A stretch of 64,000 nt of DNA from NCBI GenBank assembly GCA_013054445.1, contig JAAMPI010000047.1, positions 18,901 to 82,900 on the forward strand, given 5' to 3'. Shown here in pieces: positions 11,031 through 23,576 of this stretch. Every line of letters starts with the position of its first letter. Position 1 is the first letter of the stretch. Under the pieces are notes generated by a model. It made no database searches. It was not told where the DNA came from and saw nothing but the letters and a program-made list of their open reading frames with translations. This DNA comes from Cudoniella acicularis (Eukaryota; Ascomycota; Leotiomycetes; Helotiales; Helotiaceae). The position numbers and the translations under genes were made by a program.

Positions 11031-11343
11031 TATTACAGGTGTAATCTTCGTCCTTAAATGCTAGAGAATCGTTTAGTTTGATTTCCTTTCTTTGTCATTG
11101 AGTACAAGTTTATCCATTCTTAAATACGTAATATATATAGCCCAAAAGATCAAACGCGTCATCCCTATAATGTAGAATCGTATATACTTACTGGATATAC
11201 AGCCAAGCCTTCTAGAAAGATATGAATTCTTTCTTCCGCGAACTCCCGCTTATAATCCCCACTCCTACTCCAAATACACTCTGCATTTCACAACCAACAC
11301 TCTAAACCTCCTAGTTTTCACACCCCTGACTTCAACCCACCCT
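11031..11343. other. Spacer after MITE
   Basis: AT-rich. It contains the 3' flank of the WSC gene and nothing else seen. Confidence 0.4.
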
Positions 11344-14300
11344 TCAAGGGGGAGGCGCAACAGCAGCAGCAGTCTGGTACACACTCAATATCACGCCCGC
11401 TCCACAAAGCTCAGTTGCATCCCCATCACAAGGCATAGTACACTGTGACTCAGGGATCGCCACCGCGCCGACCGAAAACGTGTTCCCGCAATAACATTCT
11501 CGCGACCACTCGGTGCCGAAATACGTGAAGCCAGTGCAAGCAGTTGCACACTGCTCGAGCGTCATGGCATTATCGGCGACTGAGTAGCCGGTTAAAGCAC
11601 GCTGGTATGTGCCCTCGCTCATACAGCTTAGGTAGTTGTACCCGAGTACAGAAGCCTTGTGTTGTGGACCAGTGATGACAACAGGCGGGGGGGAGTTGGT
11701 ATTCTCGAATACGGAGAGACGCAGACCGGCGCCACAGATCTCAGCACTGTTTCCAGAGCAGGGAAAGTAGCATTCTTGGGGGGGGAGCGGGGACAGAGCC
11801 CGCGGAGAAGCTGTTCCCACAGTAGCATTCGCGTCCGTATTCGAGGCCGAAGAACGTGTAGGCTGCACAGTCGGCTTGGCAGGATTCAACAGTCATGCCG
11901 TCGTAGGCTGTGGATTTTAGATTCAAGGCACGTGTGTTGGTGGCTTCTGTGCGGCAGCCGTAGTAGTCAAAACCGACTCCGCTAGGGATGGGTGTGGGTG
12001 TGGGTGTGGGTGTGGGTGTGGGTGTGGGTGTTGAAATAGCGGAAGAGGCGGGAGTGGTGGCTAATTTGTAGACGTCTAATCTTACTCCTGCGCCGCAGTA
12101 TTCCAGAGGGTTACCGTCGCAGAGCATGTTACATTGTTCAACTGGGACTTCAACGCTGCCTGGTTGGAGTTCGTCTCCACAATAACATTCTCCAGACCAT
12201 TCGACGCCGAAATATGTGAAGTAAGGCCCGCAGAAATTAGCACACATTTCAACTGTCATTGTTTCATAGTTGACGAGGGTTGCTTGGTTGAGGGCACGGG
12301 TGTTTGTAGCTTCAGTGTAGCATCCGAAGAAATCATATCCTCCGGCCGAGGGGACCGTCTCAAGGGTTGGGATTACGGTGCTCGAGGATGTGCCGGTAGA
12401 AGATGTTGATACACTCGTTGCTAAGGTCGTTGATGGGGAGGCAGAGGTGGTGACTGGCAAAGTGCTCGATGAAGGCGATGATGGTTCAGAAGCTGGCGTA
12501 GATGCGGCGGAAGAAGATGCTGACAAGCTTGAACTAGGCACAGCTATCGACGAACTTGGAGCTGCCAACGATAAACTTCCTGCGGCCGTTGAGGAGCTTT
12601 GGGCTGCTGACAGACTTGAACTAGCTGCAGCTATTGGCCAGCTTTGAGCTGCTGACAAGCTTGAACTGGCTGCGGCCGTTGAAGAGCTCTGGGCTGTTGT
12701 CAAACTTGAACTGGCTGCAGCTATTGACGAACTTGGAGCGGCCAAGGAGCTGGAACTTACAGCGGCGAGGGAAGAGCTCTGAGCCGCCGATAAGCTAGAA
12801 CTAGCTACCGCTGTACTTGAAGCAGCAGCTGAAGTGCTCGAATAGGCGAAAACAGTTGAGCTTGGGGCAGTGGTGAAAGAGCCTTGGGTTGTTGTTAAGC
12901 TCGAACTGGCTGCGGTCGTTGAAGAGCTTTGAGCTGTTGACAAGGTTGAACTTGCTGCGGCTACGGACGAGCTTGGGGCAGCTTTTGAAGAGCTTTGAGC
13001 TGCTGACGATGTCGATGCTAATGCACTTGAGACCGCTGAAGATATTGAGCAGGCGCTAGGATTATAGGAACTGGCGTCGAAAACAGTCCAATACCCATCT
13101 CCACCACACGTCTCTGTGGCGTCGCTAGGACATGCCGAATTACACTCGGAATCATCTGCTAGAGCCAAGTCATTGGGGTTTTGTAGATTTTCCCCGCAAG
13201 TACACCAAAACTCTTCGTAGAAATATCCAAACGCGGCTACTGAGTAGCTCGCTCTTGTACAAACTGATAAGCAGGATTCAATATCACCCGTCCAAATGCC
13301 GCCATACGGGTAATCAGCTTGGGTGTCCGAGTTATCTGAGAAAAAGGTGTTTATATTAGGATCGGCGTAGCATCCTAGACTTGGTGGTAACGGGGCAACA
13401 GTTGAGGCACAAGCTGCTGAGCTGGACACTAATGTTGGACTAGAAAGCGCAGTAGAACTGGACAAAGCCGCTGAATTAGACAACGTTGCTGAAATTGAGG
13501 GCGCCGCTAGTGAACTGGATAGGGCAGCGGAACTAGACAAAGCTGTGGAGCTAGAAGGGGCAGCTAGTGAGCTAGAGAGGGCAGCGGAACTGGACAAAGC
13601 CGCTGAACTAGAGACAGCAGCAGAACTAGACAACGCTGCTGAACTCGAGGGGGTCACCAATGAACTAGAACGAACAGCAGAACTGGAGGGAGCCGATGAC
13701 AGAGTTGCGGGTAAAAGACTCGAGGCAGCCGCACTTGAACTTGGCGCTGCTGACGAAGTCGAAGACAATGCGGCGTTATAAGTAGTTGAAGGATCAGCGC
13801 TCGACAGGTACGCAGAATAGCTGCTGGAAGTAGCTGCAGAAGGATAGGAACTTGTCAATGCGGCCGAGAGTCCGAGACTTGACGAAGAGGCTGCTGTGAC
13901 TGATGGAATTGCCAATGAAGCAATTGAGGAGGTTGCAGTGGATATTCCAGTAGAGCTTGGTGAGGAGGGATCACTTGCAGATGCAGAGGATGATAAAAGG
14001 GTTGACGATTCTGCCCCGGATATTCCAGTGGAGCTTGGAGAGGAGGGATCGTTTGCAGTTGACGAGGCTGCCCCGGATATTACGCTGGAGCTTGGAGATG
14101 AGGGATCGCTTGCAGATGCTGAGGCTGAAAGAAGAGTCGACGAGGCTGCCGCTATCTCATTCGAGCTTGAAGGACTTAATAAAATGCTTGCCGAAGCTGA
14201 GGCTGAGGCTGATGGGTCATTCGAGGAGGCTGCCGCAGGTGTCTGACTCAAGCTTGGAGCAGCGGAAGGAGAGACAATCGTCAATGCCGCCAAAAGTCCG

Positions 14301-14963
14301 GGGCTCGATGAAGAGGCCGCTACTGGTGTCTGGCTCGAGCTTGAAGCATCGGAAGGAAAGGCACTTGTCAATGTTGCCGAAAGCCCGGGACTCAATGAAC
14401 TAGCCGCGGCTAAAATATCACTTGAGCTTTGGGCAACAGAAGAATATGCAGTGGACACAGCCGCTAGAGTGGAGGTTGATGAACAAGTCGCTGGTCTGGT
14501 GAAACATCCCACATCATAAACCTCGTACCGTGAGGCCTGGTTTGGCGTAAAATCTGAATCGACACTCCCAGGGTAGGTACCGCAGAGGTAAGCTGTCCAA
14601 ATGATACTTCCACAATTAGGATCCGCAGCACAAACTTCCCCGCATGCCTCCGGAGATCTAGGACTGTAGAATTTAGGTTCCGTGTGTACGGGGGGTGAGG
14701 CTAGCAATCCGCATTCGAGGCCAGGGCCAGGCGACGGATTCAATTCCAGTGGGCATGTTGAAATTGAAGAGGGCGAAGATGGAGGACTTGTGTTGGTGGA
14801 TCTTGGAAGGGCAGACGATGCAGCAGCGGACGGTTTTACAAATGCCTGGGCCGAATTAAACAATACTTGTTAGAGTGTTTCTTCTTCAGAGAAGAGTGCC
14901 ACATACCACTGTGAAAAACACACACGCGCTGAGCAGGGCACGCTGAAAGAGTGTGAAAGCCAT
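11344..14963 (-). CDS. Mucin-like WSC domain cell-surface protein
   Basis: Exon 1 (14963-14907, ATG with a good context; another ATG lies in frame at 14972) encodes the signal peptide 'MAFTLFQRALLSACVFFTV'. A 61-nt intron (14846-14906) leads to the long exon. The order is: a cysteine-bearing Apple/PAN-like segment, about 300 residues of Ser/Ala/Thr repeats, a WSC domain (about 13070-13385), a second Ser-rich stretch, and three WSC domains near the C-terminus (each ..C-x-CG..C..C-G). A Pro-Thr linker from a hexanucleotide repeat separates two of them. WSC domains bind carbohydrate, and Ser-rich mucin stretches are heavily O-mannosylated, as in wall-stress sensors and secreted wall proteins. 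No C-terminal membrane segment is seen, so it may be secreted. The third WSC domain is split by a frameshift at an 8-base G run, 11778-11785. Seven bases would restore the frame, so error is likely. Confidence 0.85.
11990..12031. repeat. (GTGGGT)n hexanucleotide repeat
   Basis: About seven tandem GTGGGT units. On the minus strand they encode the Thr-Pro linker between WSC domains two and three, so repeat-length change would lengthen or shorten the linker without breaking the frame. Confidence 0.9.
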
Positions 14964-16122
14964 AATTGGCATAAGTGAGTGTGTTTCTGGAATAACGACA
15001 ACGACAACTGCCACAAAACGAAGGACGAGCGTTAGCAACGCAGCAAAACCACAACCAAAGAGCGACAATTCGATGAATATCGAAGAACGAGTGTGGAGGA
15101 GACTTCCCAAGTTATGGAGAGAGGATGTGAAAACCCGCGAGAAAGCCTTCCCTCAGGTCGGGAATTCCGCGTAGACTATGAGAAATATTTGAATCACAAC
15201 GAACAGAAATACCGGATCATGACAAGGGTTAACAATGTTACCGCAGAACCCTGGCCATTTTTAACCGCCGTTCATATCATGAACTTGACCTAACCAAGAT
15301 ACGGCAGCAAAAGCGCAACCAGAAGCGGATAGGGGGTTCAAAAGAAAGCACAGGGAAAAACAAACCCAAACCCCGAACAGTGAGGTACCTGACTAGTTTA
15401 AGACTTGGCGTAAACGAGGCTCAAATGCGGCTGAAACATAGCAATTGCCAGGCGAACATTTCCACAAAAGGCTTCCCTCTAATGTTTTCCACCTCTTGAA
15501 CATGGATAATTCCGGTAGGCATGCAATATTTAGAAACTGCAGGGTCAACCCGTATTGAAATTATAGAAATCAATTACGCTGCATGATGTAGTAAAGAAAA
15601 CGCCGAACAGGCTTTGGCTTCGTCATGAAAGCGCCCCTCAAGGACTTTGAATGAGACGGTTGGGGGTGGGGGGGTAGTGAAAACGGTGGAGCGGACCTTG
15701 CCGGTATTCGTCATGGTGGAAATGATGGTAAATACAGATTTGTTCAACGAAGAAAGCAAAAAAAAAAAAACTGTGTCGCCCTTATCATGACTAGGGTCTC
15801 AAAACATGTGAAATTCGTCTCGAAAAATGCGATAGGGGCAGCACACGAAATGTTTGCGCCCTAGATTATCTCCACTCTTTTACCAAGCGAGACCTTGCCG
15901 TGAGACCTTGCCCTTTTAACTTTACACCGTGTAAATGGCCTTGCCCACAGTAACCCGCAAGAGCACAGTGATTTATCCCGGATTAACCAAGAACCTGCAC
16001 CCCACTGCGGCTGCAATCGAAAGTGGGTAGGGTCGTTTATACGGTGTAGGAGTTGATAGCACCTCTCCATTTTGCGACACTTTGTCTGGTGGAAATGGTC
16101 GAGTTTGCGTCACTATTCAAGC
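14964..16122. other. Long intergenic region
   Basis: Holds the promoter side of the WSC gene and the 3' flank of the lactone oxidase gene. An A12 tract lies near 15761. Short open frames have no recognisable content, and I see no RNA gene. Confidence 0.5.
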
Positions 16123-18002
16123 CTACATAACTCCGATTATTTCGCCCACCACACTCTTAAATATGCCCTTGGGGTCAAATTTTGCACGCACAGCAGCGAA
16201 TCGTTGAAGATGCTGTATGAAGGAAATTAGTCGAAGCATGATGTACGGAATTAGGAGTATCTATTACGCACAACCGAATCTAAGTTCTTAACGGACTGTT
16301 TTAAAACATCACGAGTATTTTTCGTCCAATGCGGCCGGCAAGGAAACTCGTTGATCAAAGTAGTAGCTAGATTATGATCTAAGAGGGAGTTAGTACAATT
16401 AATATTAAATTTTGTGCTATTGAACGAAGAAAATCACTGACAAAAGGGTTCATTGAATCTCAGATTGTCTCCCCATGTTGGACGAAAGCTTGGAAAGTCG
16501 AACATTATTGCGCCTTTGCTCCAGTCCGCACCATCAGTATTGTTTATACTCCATACCTGGCCCAATAAATCGTTGTATGGCCTTCCGAACTTGATATTTA
16601 TCCCACTCCTGTAGGTGCTCGTCATGATGATTCCCTTAGCCGTTTCGGCATCGAATAGTGCACGTATACGGTTCAGCAATTTATTGGCAAGTGTGACAGG
16701 AACAGCGAGCTCAAGAGTATATCCTCGGAGATTGTAATCCCATTCTGGGAGCATTCCCGGGTAGAGGCCGCCGATCAATACATCATAATCCCAACCATAA
16801 ACAGGCCAGTCGGATATAGTAGAGTCATTTGTTTTTTCGTGAAAATTTGGCGCAGACCAGATGCCATAAAAGATTGTCTCGGAAAGCATGTTTGAAGTTG
16901 CTAGGATTTTCCCACTGTCGAGAAGGGTCCGAGCTGTAATGGCTTCAACTTCTGTAATCGAAAACGTGGATTGAAAGCCTTGTTGGGAACTGAGGTTTGT
17001 AGGTACAACATCGTAGTAGCGCTGGTGGAATTTTCGAAGATATGGCCACCACTACAATCTTGTCAGAGCTTGAAAGAAGTCAATGCAATGGAGGAAGTTC
17101 ACCCAGAGATTAGCCGTAGCGTATGGAGCAATCAAACCGCAGATTTCGCTATTCAACACGTCGGCTTCTTCGAGTCTAATTTTGGTTAGTAGAATTCTTC
17201 TGTATTTCGTTGACTGACATATTTTGTTGGGCGTAAAGTTTGAAATCAGGGTATATCTTGAACTTGATTCTCGCAATCGGGCCAAGCAGACCTAAAGAAG
17301 TGGAAGCCGCCAGCCAGTCGTCATCGGTCTCGTTGCGGACAATCTGGCGGATAGTTCCTGTGCCATCAATGATATGAATTTCCATAGCACCTGCAGCGAC
17401 CATTGAAGCTTCCCTTAGCGAGGAGCGATGTGCACCCATTGCCACCGCCCCTGCGATAGTCATGTTCCAATTAACGAGAGCATACCCGATAGAAGCTCCA
17501 CGCTCATGCAGATATTCGGCTAGTTCAAAGAACGTCACACCCGCCTCAATAGTTACAGAGCCCTCTGCGCTCCCAAGAGAGAAGCCACTAATACCGTTTA
17601 TGCCTTCAGTTTGAATGACGATTGTGTTGTTGTCATCTGAGCACATCGTGTCATACCACTAGGAGATAGCACGGTTAGTGGCGAGCTTCTTTTATTTGTG
17701 TGACTCGAGACAATGTGTTTCAGGACCGGGAAGGGCGTAGAAACATCAAGAGCTATGACTTTGAGGGTTAAAGTTGAAAGGGGCTTTACCATATGTCCCT
17801 TCCCGCTAGCTCGTACAGGAGTGTTAGATCCAGCCGCCTGCTGGACAATGGAAACCATTTCGTCGACACTTGCGGGATGGTAAATTGTGGATACATTGTG
17901 ACAGGCTGGGAAGCCAACACCATCAAACGTGTTGTAAGGAATAGCAAAGACACAAGTAGAGAACAGGCCAAGAAGGATGGTCACTCCAGTCGAAAAAGCC
18001 AT
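16123..18002 (-). CDS. Secreted FAD-dependent sugar-1,4-lactone oxidase (ALO/GULO-like)
   Basis: I reconstruct six exons: 18002-17790, 17658-17219, 17175-17103, 17051-16442, 16378-16272 and 16212-16123. The five introns are 43-131 nt and the product is 510 residues. It starts with the signal peptide 'MAFSTGVTILLGLFSTCVFA', then a FAD_binding_4 domain with 'VRASGKGHMW', the flavin-binding turn, and 'AGAVAMGAHRSS'. The C-terminal half is the D-arabinono-lactone oxidase domain, with 'RPHWTK' (the HWxK motif of this family) and the closing 'KFDPKGIF'. Relatives oxidise aldono-lactones to ascorbate-type products. A secreted version probably oxidises an extracellular sugar or alcohol and releases H2O2. 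Two introns use GTCAGT donors. A TATA-like CTATATATGAG lies about 70-80 nt upstream. Confidence 0.9.
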
Positions 18003-19050
18003 TTTGAGACTTGGATGAAGTGACTGGAAGGATATGTCTGTCGATGAGAAGTCTTCTTATTCCCACTTCGACTCTCATATATAGATCAGGGCAGCCCAAG
18101 GACACCAAATACTCAACAACCGTTATTCGCGATCATGGGGCTGCCACCATGTAATGCCGAAGGGGGTTATATCGAATTGTGTCAAAATACCCACAATCCG
18201 TACGCGATGAAGGTCTCGTCGGCCTGCCTGCCTTTCGAGGCCACCGCAGGATGTTAAATGCTGTATTCGGTCATTTACCAAACCCAAAGTGCTGCACGAT
18301 AGAGTACAATTCGCGATTGAATGGCGGGATTCCGTGCAGGCACGATTATGAGTCCATGAGGAAGAGCGTCGATAACATCGTGCAGGGAAGGGGCGGACGA
18401 AGAAAAGTTGGTGGCCTCATCGTGCAATACCCCGCGGTATTCTGCGAAATAGAAGATGAGAACGAAGTGTGGTTGTACGGATGTTCCCAAGTCGTGAGGA
18501 TTCTGATCCCTGGACCGGTAATGCTATGTTAGCGCTAAGCCCTACGGCCGGTATAATTTCGGGTTCTTCCCCTGACCCGGGACTCACATTCTGAACTCCC
18601 GGCTCCCGGCCCGACCGACGATCACTTACACAAGCGTTTCAGAAACTTTAGTTCCTCAGCCTATAGCCTAAAAGACCAGTCCAGCGAAACCTCCAAAATA
18701 AACAGGGAGCAATCCGCTACTTGTTTAATTTGCACGAGTGAAGGATATCACTAAGATGAAAACTTATATCGCGTCGAGAATTATCTTGTATATTTGACAT
18801 ACAAGTACTGAATATAATTACGACAGGTAAGAGTTAGAAGTATATCCATTAGGATCAAGCAATCTCCCACGCTATGTACGCCCGCTGCTAATGCTAATAC
18901 ATTCGAGAATATCCAAACCTGGTGTCCCATAATCTACACGTGCATTTGTGACATGCCAAGCCAGAAAACGCCAGGACATGCTAGAAGAGATAAATATCGC
19001 TCAAAAACAACGCACTAAAATCTTTCGCTCTTTATGTCATTCCGTTGACA
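18003..19050. other. Intergenic
   Basis: Promoter of the lactone oxidase on the left and the 3' flank of Rxt3 on the right. An open frame at 18179-18532 (+) has no family resemblance, signal peptide or domain, and I do not call it. Confidence 0.45.
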
Positions 19051-22000
19051 TTAAGATGATATGTCCGGAGCCGGGATGTTTGTATTTGCGTTCTCGATCA
19101 TGCGTTCCGTAACCTTTTCAACAACGTCGTTTTCTTTCTCTGGCCTACTTCCGATAACTGGTTCCGTCTTCCCATTCGAGCCTGCTGCACTCTCGACTTC
19201 CACTTTCCCAACTTCGGCCCTAGTCTTGGTCTTGTTCCAACTTTTTGTCCCAATACCCTTAATTTCCCCGTTCACCAAACCCTCGGCACCTCTCTCAAAG
19301 CTTTCTCTCAATAGGCCATTGGCCAAGACAGGGCCGCCGTTCCCATTCACCATCATCTTCGCGAGGCTTTCCTCATCCTCTAAATCTTGTGCAGTGAGTT
19401 GCTCGCGGAATAAATTTGTCCTTGCCACACCGCTCCGAGCCTCTTGTCCATCAATACCAGTCGTCCACTGAACGCTGAGAATCTTGAAACTCAAACCATC
19501 GTGCACGCCTTGATATCCGCCATGCTTCCCGCCCCAGTCCCTGCTCCTTATCCCAAATCGCGTTGTACTATAATATTTGGCCAAAGGCGGAAGGATGAGT
19601 ACTTTCACCTCCAAGTCGTGGTTTTCTGGCACAATCCACGGACCAGAAGATGGCGGGGAAGTAAGCACGTCCTCAACACGGATAACCTCTCTGGGCTTAT
19701 CGTTGATTTCCAGATCCAATAGACTAATGTCAACATCATCAGGCCATGCACCCCGGAACCAACCTTCGTGAATACAGGCTGCAATGATGTCCGAATCGTC
19801 GGTATATATATCCGTCCCCCACACGGCACGGCGTCTTGTGATTTCTTCTCTGCTAATGTCTGTCAGGTGTGCACGCGGAACCTTGATGGTGAATGTGCAA
19901 TTTTCTTTCCCCTCAAATCGGGGAAGTGGACGTGGTGTGCTAGCGAACCCACGGCGCGTTGCTGGAAGTCTACCTTGCGATGAGTCTCCGCCAGGTCTGA
20001 GCGTTACTTCATAGTAAGCATAACCAAGATGGTTGCGGCGACGGTCCGCAACGCTTTCGAGAACAGCGTTCGATTTAATGGTCCTTTTTGGAAGAGGTAC
20101 CACTGGATTGGCTTCCGCCGGAGTTTTGTGAGTTGTCACGTGATGTTGGGTTTTAGGCAAATGATGGCTGTGTGTCCCTGGCGCTGATTTGACCTCAGTA
20201 CTTGGGGGAGACGGTACTAAAGAGCCCTTAGAATTCTTGAAAGGGGTCTGGTGAGGTTGCGAAGGAGAAGATGTACTGTCAAGAGGCTCGGTACGATGGT
20301 GATGGTGACTCAATCAAAGCTAGGTTAGCCAAGTCTAAAGATAACATGAAGGAGAACATACTGATGATGGTGATGATGATGGGTCTTTGCACGCTTGCCT
20401 CGGCCGCTTGGGGTACGTCTGCCGTTGCTACTCTCATCATCTCCTCTGCCATCCTCTTCCTTTAGCTTTCGCCGTCTAGACCCACCGCCTCGAGATGATG
20501 AACGTGGGTTGTTGTGACCACCATTTTCCATCGCCATATCCTGGTTCGTCATGTTTTCTGGGTCATCGCGACGAAATTGACCTGAGTTTGAGAATTGCAT
20601 TGACTGAGGGCCTGTTGCAACTGGGCTTGGAATTCCCATGGCTCCAACACCGCTTCCGATACCCGAAAACATCCTGCCAAATTCGCTTTTTATTCCTGGC
20701 TCTCCACCTGGACCGCCAAGTTGACCTTGAACCCCTTGCACAGCTTGAGGAAGGGGTGAAAGTCGGCCTTTGCGATTGAATTCTTGTACACCAAGAAAGC
20801 TCCTTTGCTGTTGCATTGGCTGCGACTCTTCGACATTTCTCCTGCCTGGGGATTCGTGAGCGGGGTACGGGCCGTTTTGAGATGCTGGAGAGTACACAGG
20901 ATGTTGTTGTTGGTGCTGTTGAGGCTGTGTAAGCCTTTGCCTCTCAATAGCGGACGCCTCATACTGCGATGTAGGTATACTACTGTGTTGAGGAGGCATA
21001 GAAGTAGGTTGTGTTGTAGGTGGATATCGCGGCTCGTGAGGAGCATAAGCCCCATGACCTCCATACTGGGGCGCAGTTGTGGTTGGATATTCGTATGCAT
21101 TCGGAGCTGGCGCCGGTTGGGGGGGTGGTCGCTCAGCGGGGTGCGGCTCATATGCGTGTCGTGAGGGCTCGTAGTTTGGTCGCATCCAGGCTGGCTGCTC
21201 TCGAGGGTCTCGAGGTTCAGGAGGTCGATTGTAAGCGGTTGGTGCACTCCTCTGGGCTACTATTTGATGCGCATACTCCTGCTGGGCATGACTAGCCTGC
21301 TCATTCAAAACCCGCTCTCGTTGTTCCCTTTCTCGCTCTCTCTGTATTACAGCCTCCCTTTCCTGTCTTTCTCTTTCGGCAAAACCGTAGGCAGGAGTTT
21401 GTCGTTCCTCAAATGGAGGTCGCTGGTACTGAGGCTCTGCTCGATTCGGAGGATCTGGAGGCCGTGGCACATTATCTGGCCTTCTCCCAAACATGTTCTC
21501 GTTATGTGTGGCTAAGCGCGGATTTTCATGCGTACGCTGCGGTGGGGGTGGATTGAAACTCGGTTGGCTGCTGGGTCGAGGCGGTATAGCAGAATTCGGG
21601 TTGGGCACACGAATCGGTTCGCGCCGCTCGTCAGCCATCGGCAGGCCTGATGGCCGTGAATATTGCGGCGTACCGAATCGCCTGCTCCCTTCAGGGGTGA
21701 AGTGCCCGATGCCCTGGGGAGATCCTGCCGAATTGGCCCTATGATCTCTGGTTTCGAAAGTAGTTCTGGGATGCTCAGGGGTTTGTGGTCTTCTGAACGG
21801 TGTATATTCTGTTGCCGTGCTCATTCGTGGTGACGGATGCGTTGTCCCAGGAAATACTGGACCTGGAGCCGCTGAAGTTCCAATCGCAGAGGCATATTGC
21901 GACGTTGGTGGTTCGCGCGTTACAGTCGGAGGACCTCCCAGCATAGACGATATAGACATACTGCTTCCATTATTCTGTGGCCTCCCGCCTATAGGAGGAA

Positions 22001-22424
22001 GTGCAGGGAGCTCGCGCCCCGATGGGAAAGTCGAAGGAGGGCCAAGAGACACTGGAGGACCCCTTGGAGCTGGCGGAGGGCCGTAGCTGTGATGAGGTGT
22101 CTGCGAAGCTGGCTGTTGAGGTGAGGATGGAGGTGGCATCCCTCGACTTACAGGAGTGCCGTGGCCAACAGAAGAAGCACTTTGATGTCTCGAGTGCCCT
22201 GGGCCAGACATCGAAGGCCCCTCAGGAGCATAACTCCGTTGCGCGGTGTAGAACGGAGGTTCTGAAGGTCTGTGATGATGGTCGGAGTATGAGGGCGTCG
22301 AGTTCGGTGGATGGGAGGATGCAGAAAAAGGTGGTTGATTCGAAGAAGGTGGGAAAGGGGTGCGCCCATAAGGAGAAGCAGTATTCCGCGAGAAGGGATG
22401 TTGCTGCGGTTGTCTTGGATCCAT
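19051..22424 (-). CDS. Rxt3-like subunit of the Rpd3L histone deacetylase complex
   Basis: Two exons (22424-20362, 20308-19051) are joined over a 53-nt intron (GTATGT, branch GCTAAC), giving 1,106 residues. The N-terminal two thirds are Pro/Gln/Ser-rich and disordered, with a charged helical patch ('REREREQRERVLNEQ') and an Arg/Lys-rich possible nuclear signal. The exon join falls in a run of histidines. The C-terminal third carries the Rxt3 domain: 'CTFTIKVPRAHLTDISREE', 'AVWGTDIYTDDSDIIAACIHEGWF', 'WGGKHGG'. Rxt3 belongs to the large Rpd3/Sin3 deacetylase complex and helps repress transcription in the nucleus. I chose the ATG giving 'MDPRQPQQ', the usual start in fungal homologues. The frame stays open upstream to about 22540, after a possible acceptor. 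Confidence 0.88.
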
Positions 22425-23576
22425 AATGTCTTTGATTTTTGGCGGCGGTGTAAGTAGCGCAGATATTGTTTGCTGGAGTGTGTGGAGGTTCGCGTCAACT
22501 CGTCGTGAAGAGGTATCCACCGCGTCCTCACGCTTCAGCTGAGGTCATAACCGTGTATATCGCTCTTGTTCGCGGTGGTGGGCAGTGTATGTATCTGGTG
22601 CGTTTTCGATGACGGCAACCGCTTTGGATGTCTCGCAGAGCAGCCAGCAGCTGGATCAAGACCAGACGAATGGCTTTTAGCGGGCGACGAATCTACACAT
22701 CCATCACCAGAAATACGGGGAGGGGCGCCGCAGTGCGAACGGACGTTGGGTTCTCGGGTCGCAAACTGGCGGAGGAAAGGAGGGGAGGATACGACAATAT
22801 AGAGGCGGTGATGTTGATGTTGTTGGAGAGAGAGCAAAGACTCACAGAGAGTCCAAGTGCTGGTGCTGGTGCTGGTGCTCGCTGCATCAAAGTTCGCAGT
22901 GCAGGTGTCGGTGCCGCGCCTTCCCTGGCTCCTCCCTGGCCGGACACCATTCCTTTCTAGCTGCTGCAGGGGTTGATCTGCATATTAAGCACGGATGAGA
23001 GCCACAACTGGCTAAAAGCATCCAAGCCGGTCAGATTTCTGGGGCACATCATGTTGGTTACAACCCGGCGCCTCGAAGGGTCAAGGCTTGAAGGAACTCC
23101 CACTCCCACTGCCAGTGAGCCACTGCCACTGGTTCGTTCAGGGCCTGTGCCGAGACCCAATAATTCTCTAGGCAGTCCCTAGGCAATCTAGAGGCTGCAG
23201 CCCACGATAAGGGCCACGCTGACCGAGGCGGAGATCCTCCCTAGAGACTACAGTAGGCACTTTGTGTTTTTGTAGACCAGGCACGCGCGTGCAGCGACGA
23301 CGAGGTTCAACGACGCTGTGTTGCTCCGAAAGCATCCAAACAAAGCGCACAACAGATATGAGTGCCATCGGGAACAGCGCCGGCAGCATCGTGGATTCGT
23401 GGTATCTTGTCATCCTGCGCCGATCTGCCCGTGCATCGTAGGGGTAGGGGTCTAGAGATGTTCGTGTGACAACTTACAAGGCCGCAAGAGTGGACACGAA
23501 ATTGAACCCTTAACACCAAAGATCCGAACATCTATTTTCTCTCAATAGATGCTTTTGCGCACAAAGCCTCACTGCC
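22425..23576. other. Divergent promoter region between Rxt3 and Btn1
   Basis: The two genes point away from each other. A short (GGTGCT)n run lies at about 22857-22880. Several open frames on both strands here are GC-rich leader sequence without recognisable domains. Confidence 0.5.

Noticed and set aside
11990..12031. Tandem repeat considered as CRISPR or telomere-like
   Set aside because: Short hexanucleotide units without spacers, inside a coding linker. Fungal telomeric repeats are TTAGGG, not GTGGGT.
12378..14403. Long + strand open frames rich in Glu, Leu and Ala
   Set aside because: They are antisense shadows of the Ser/Ala-rich WSC gene repeats.
18179..18532. Open frame of 117 codons on the + strand
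   Set aside because: No domain, signal peptide or intron signals, and the composition looks like read-through of intergenic DNA.
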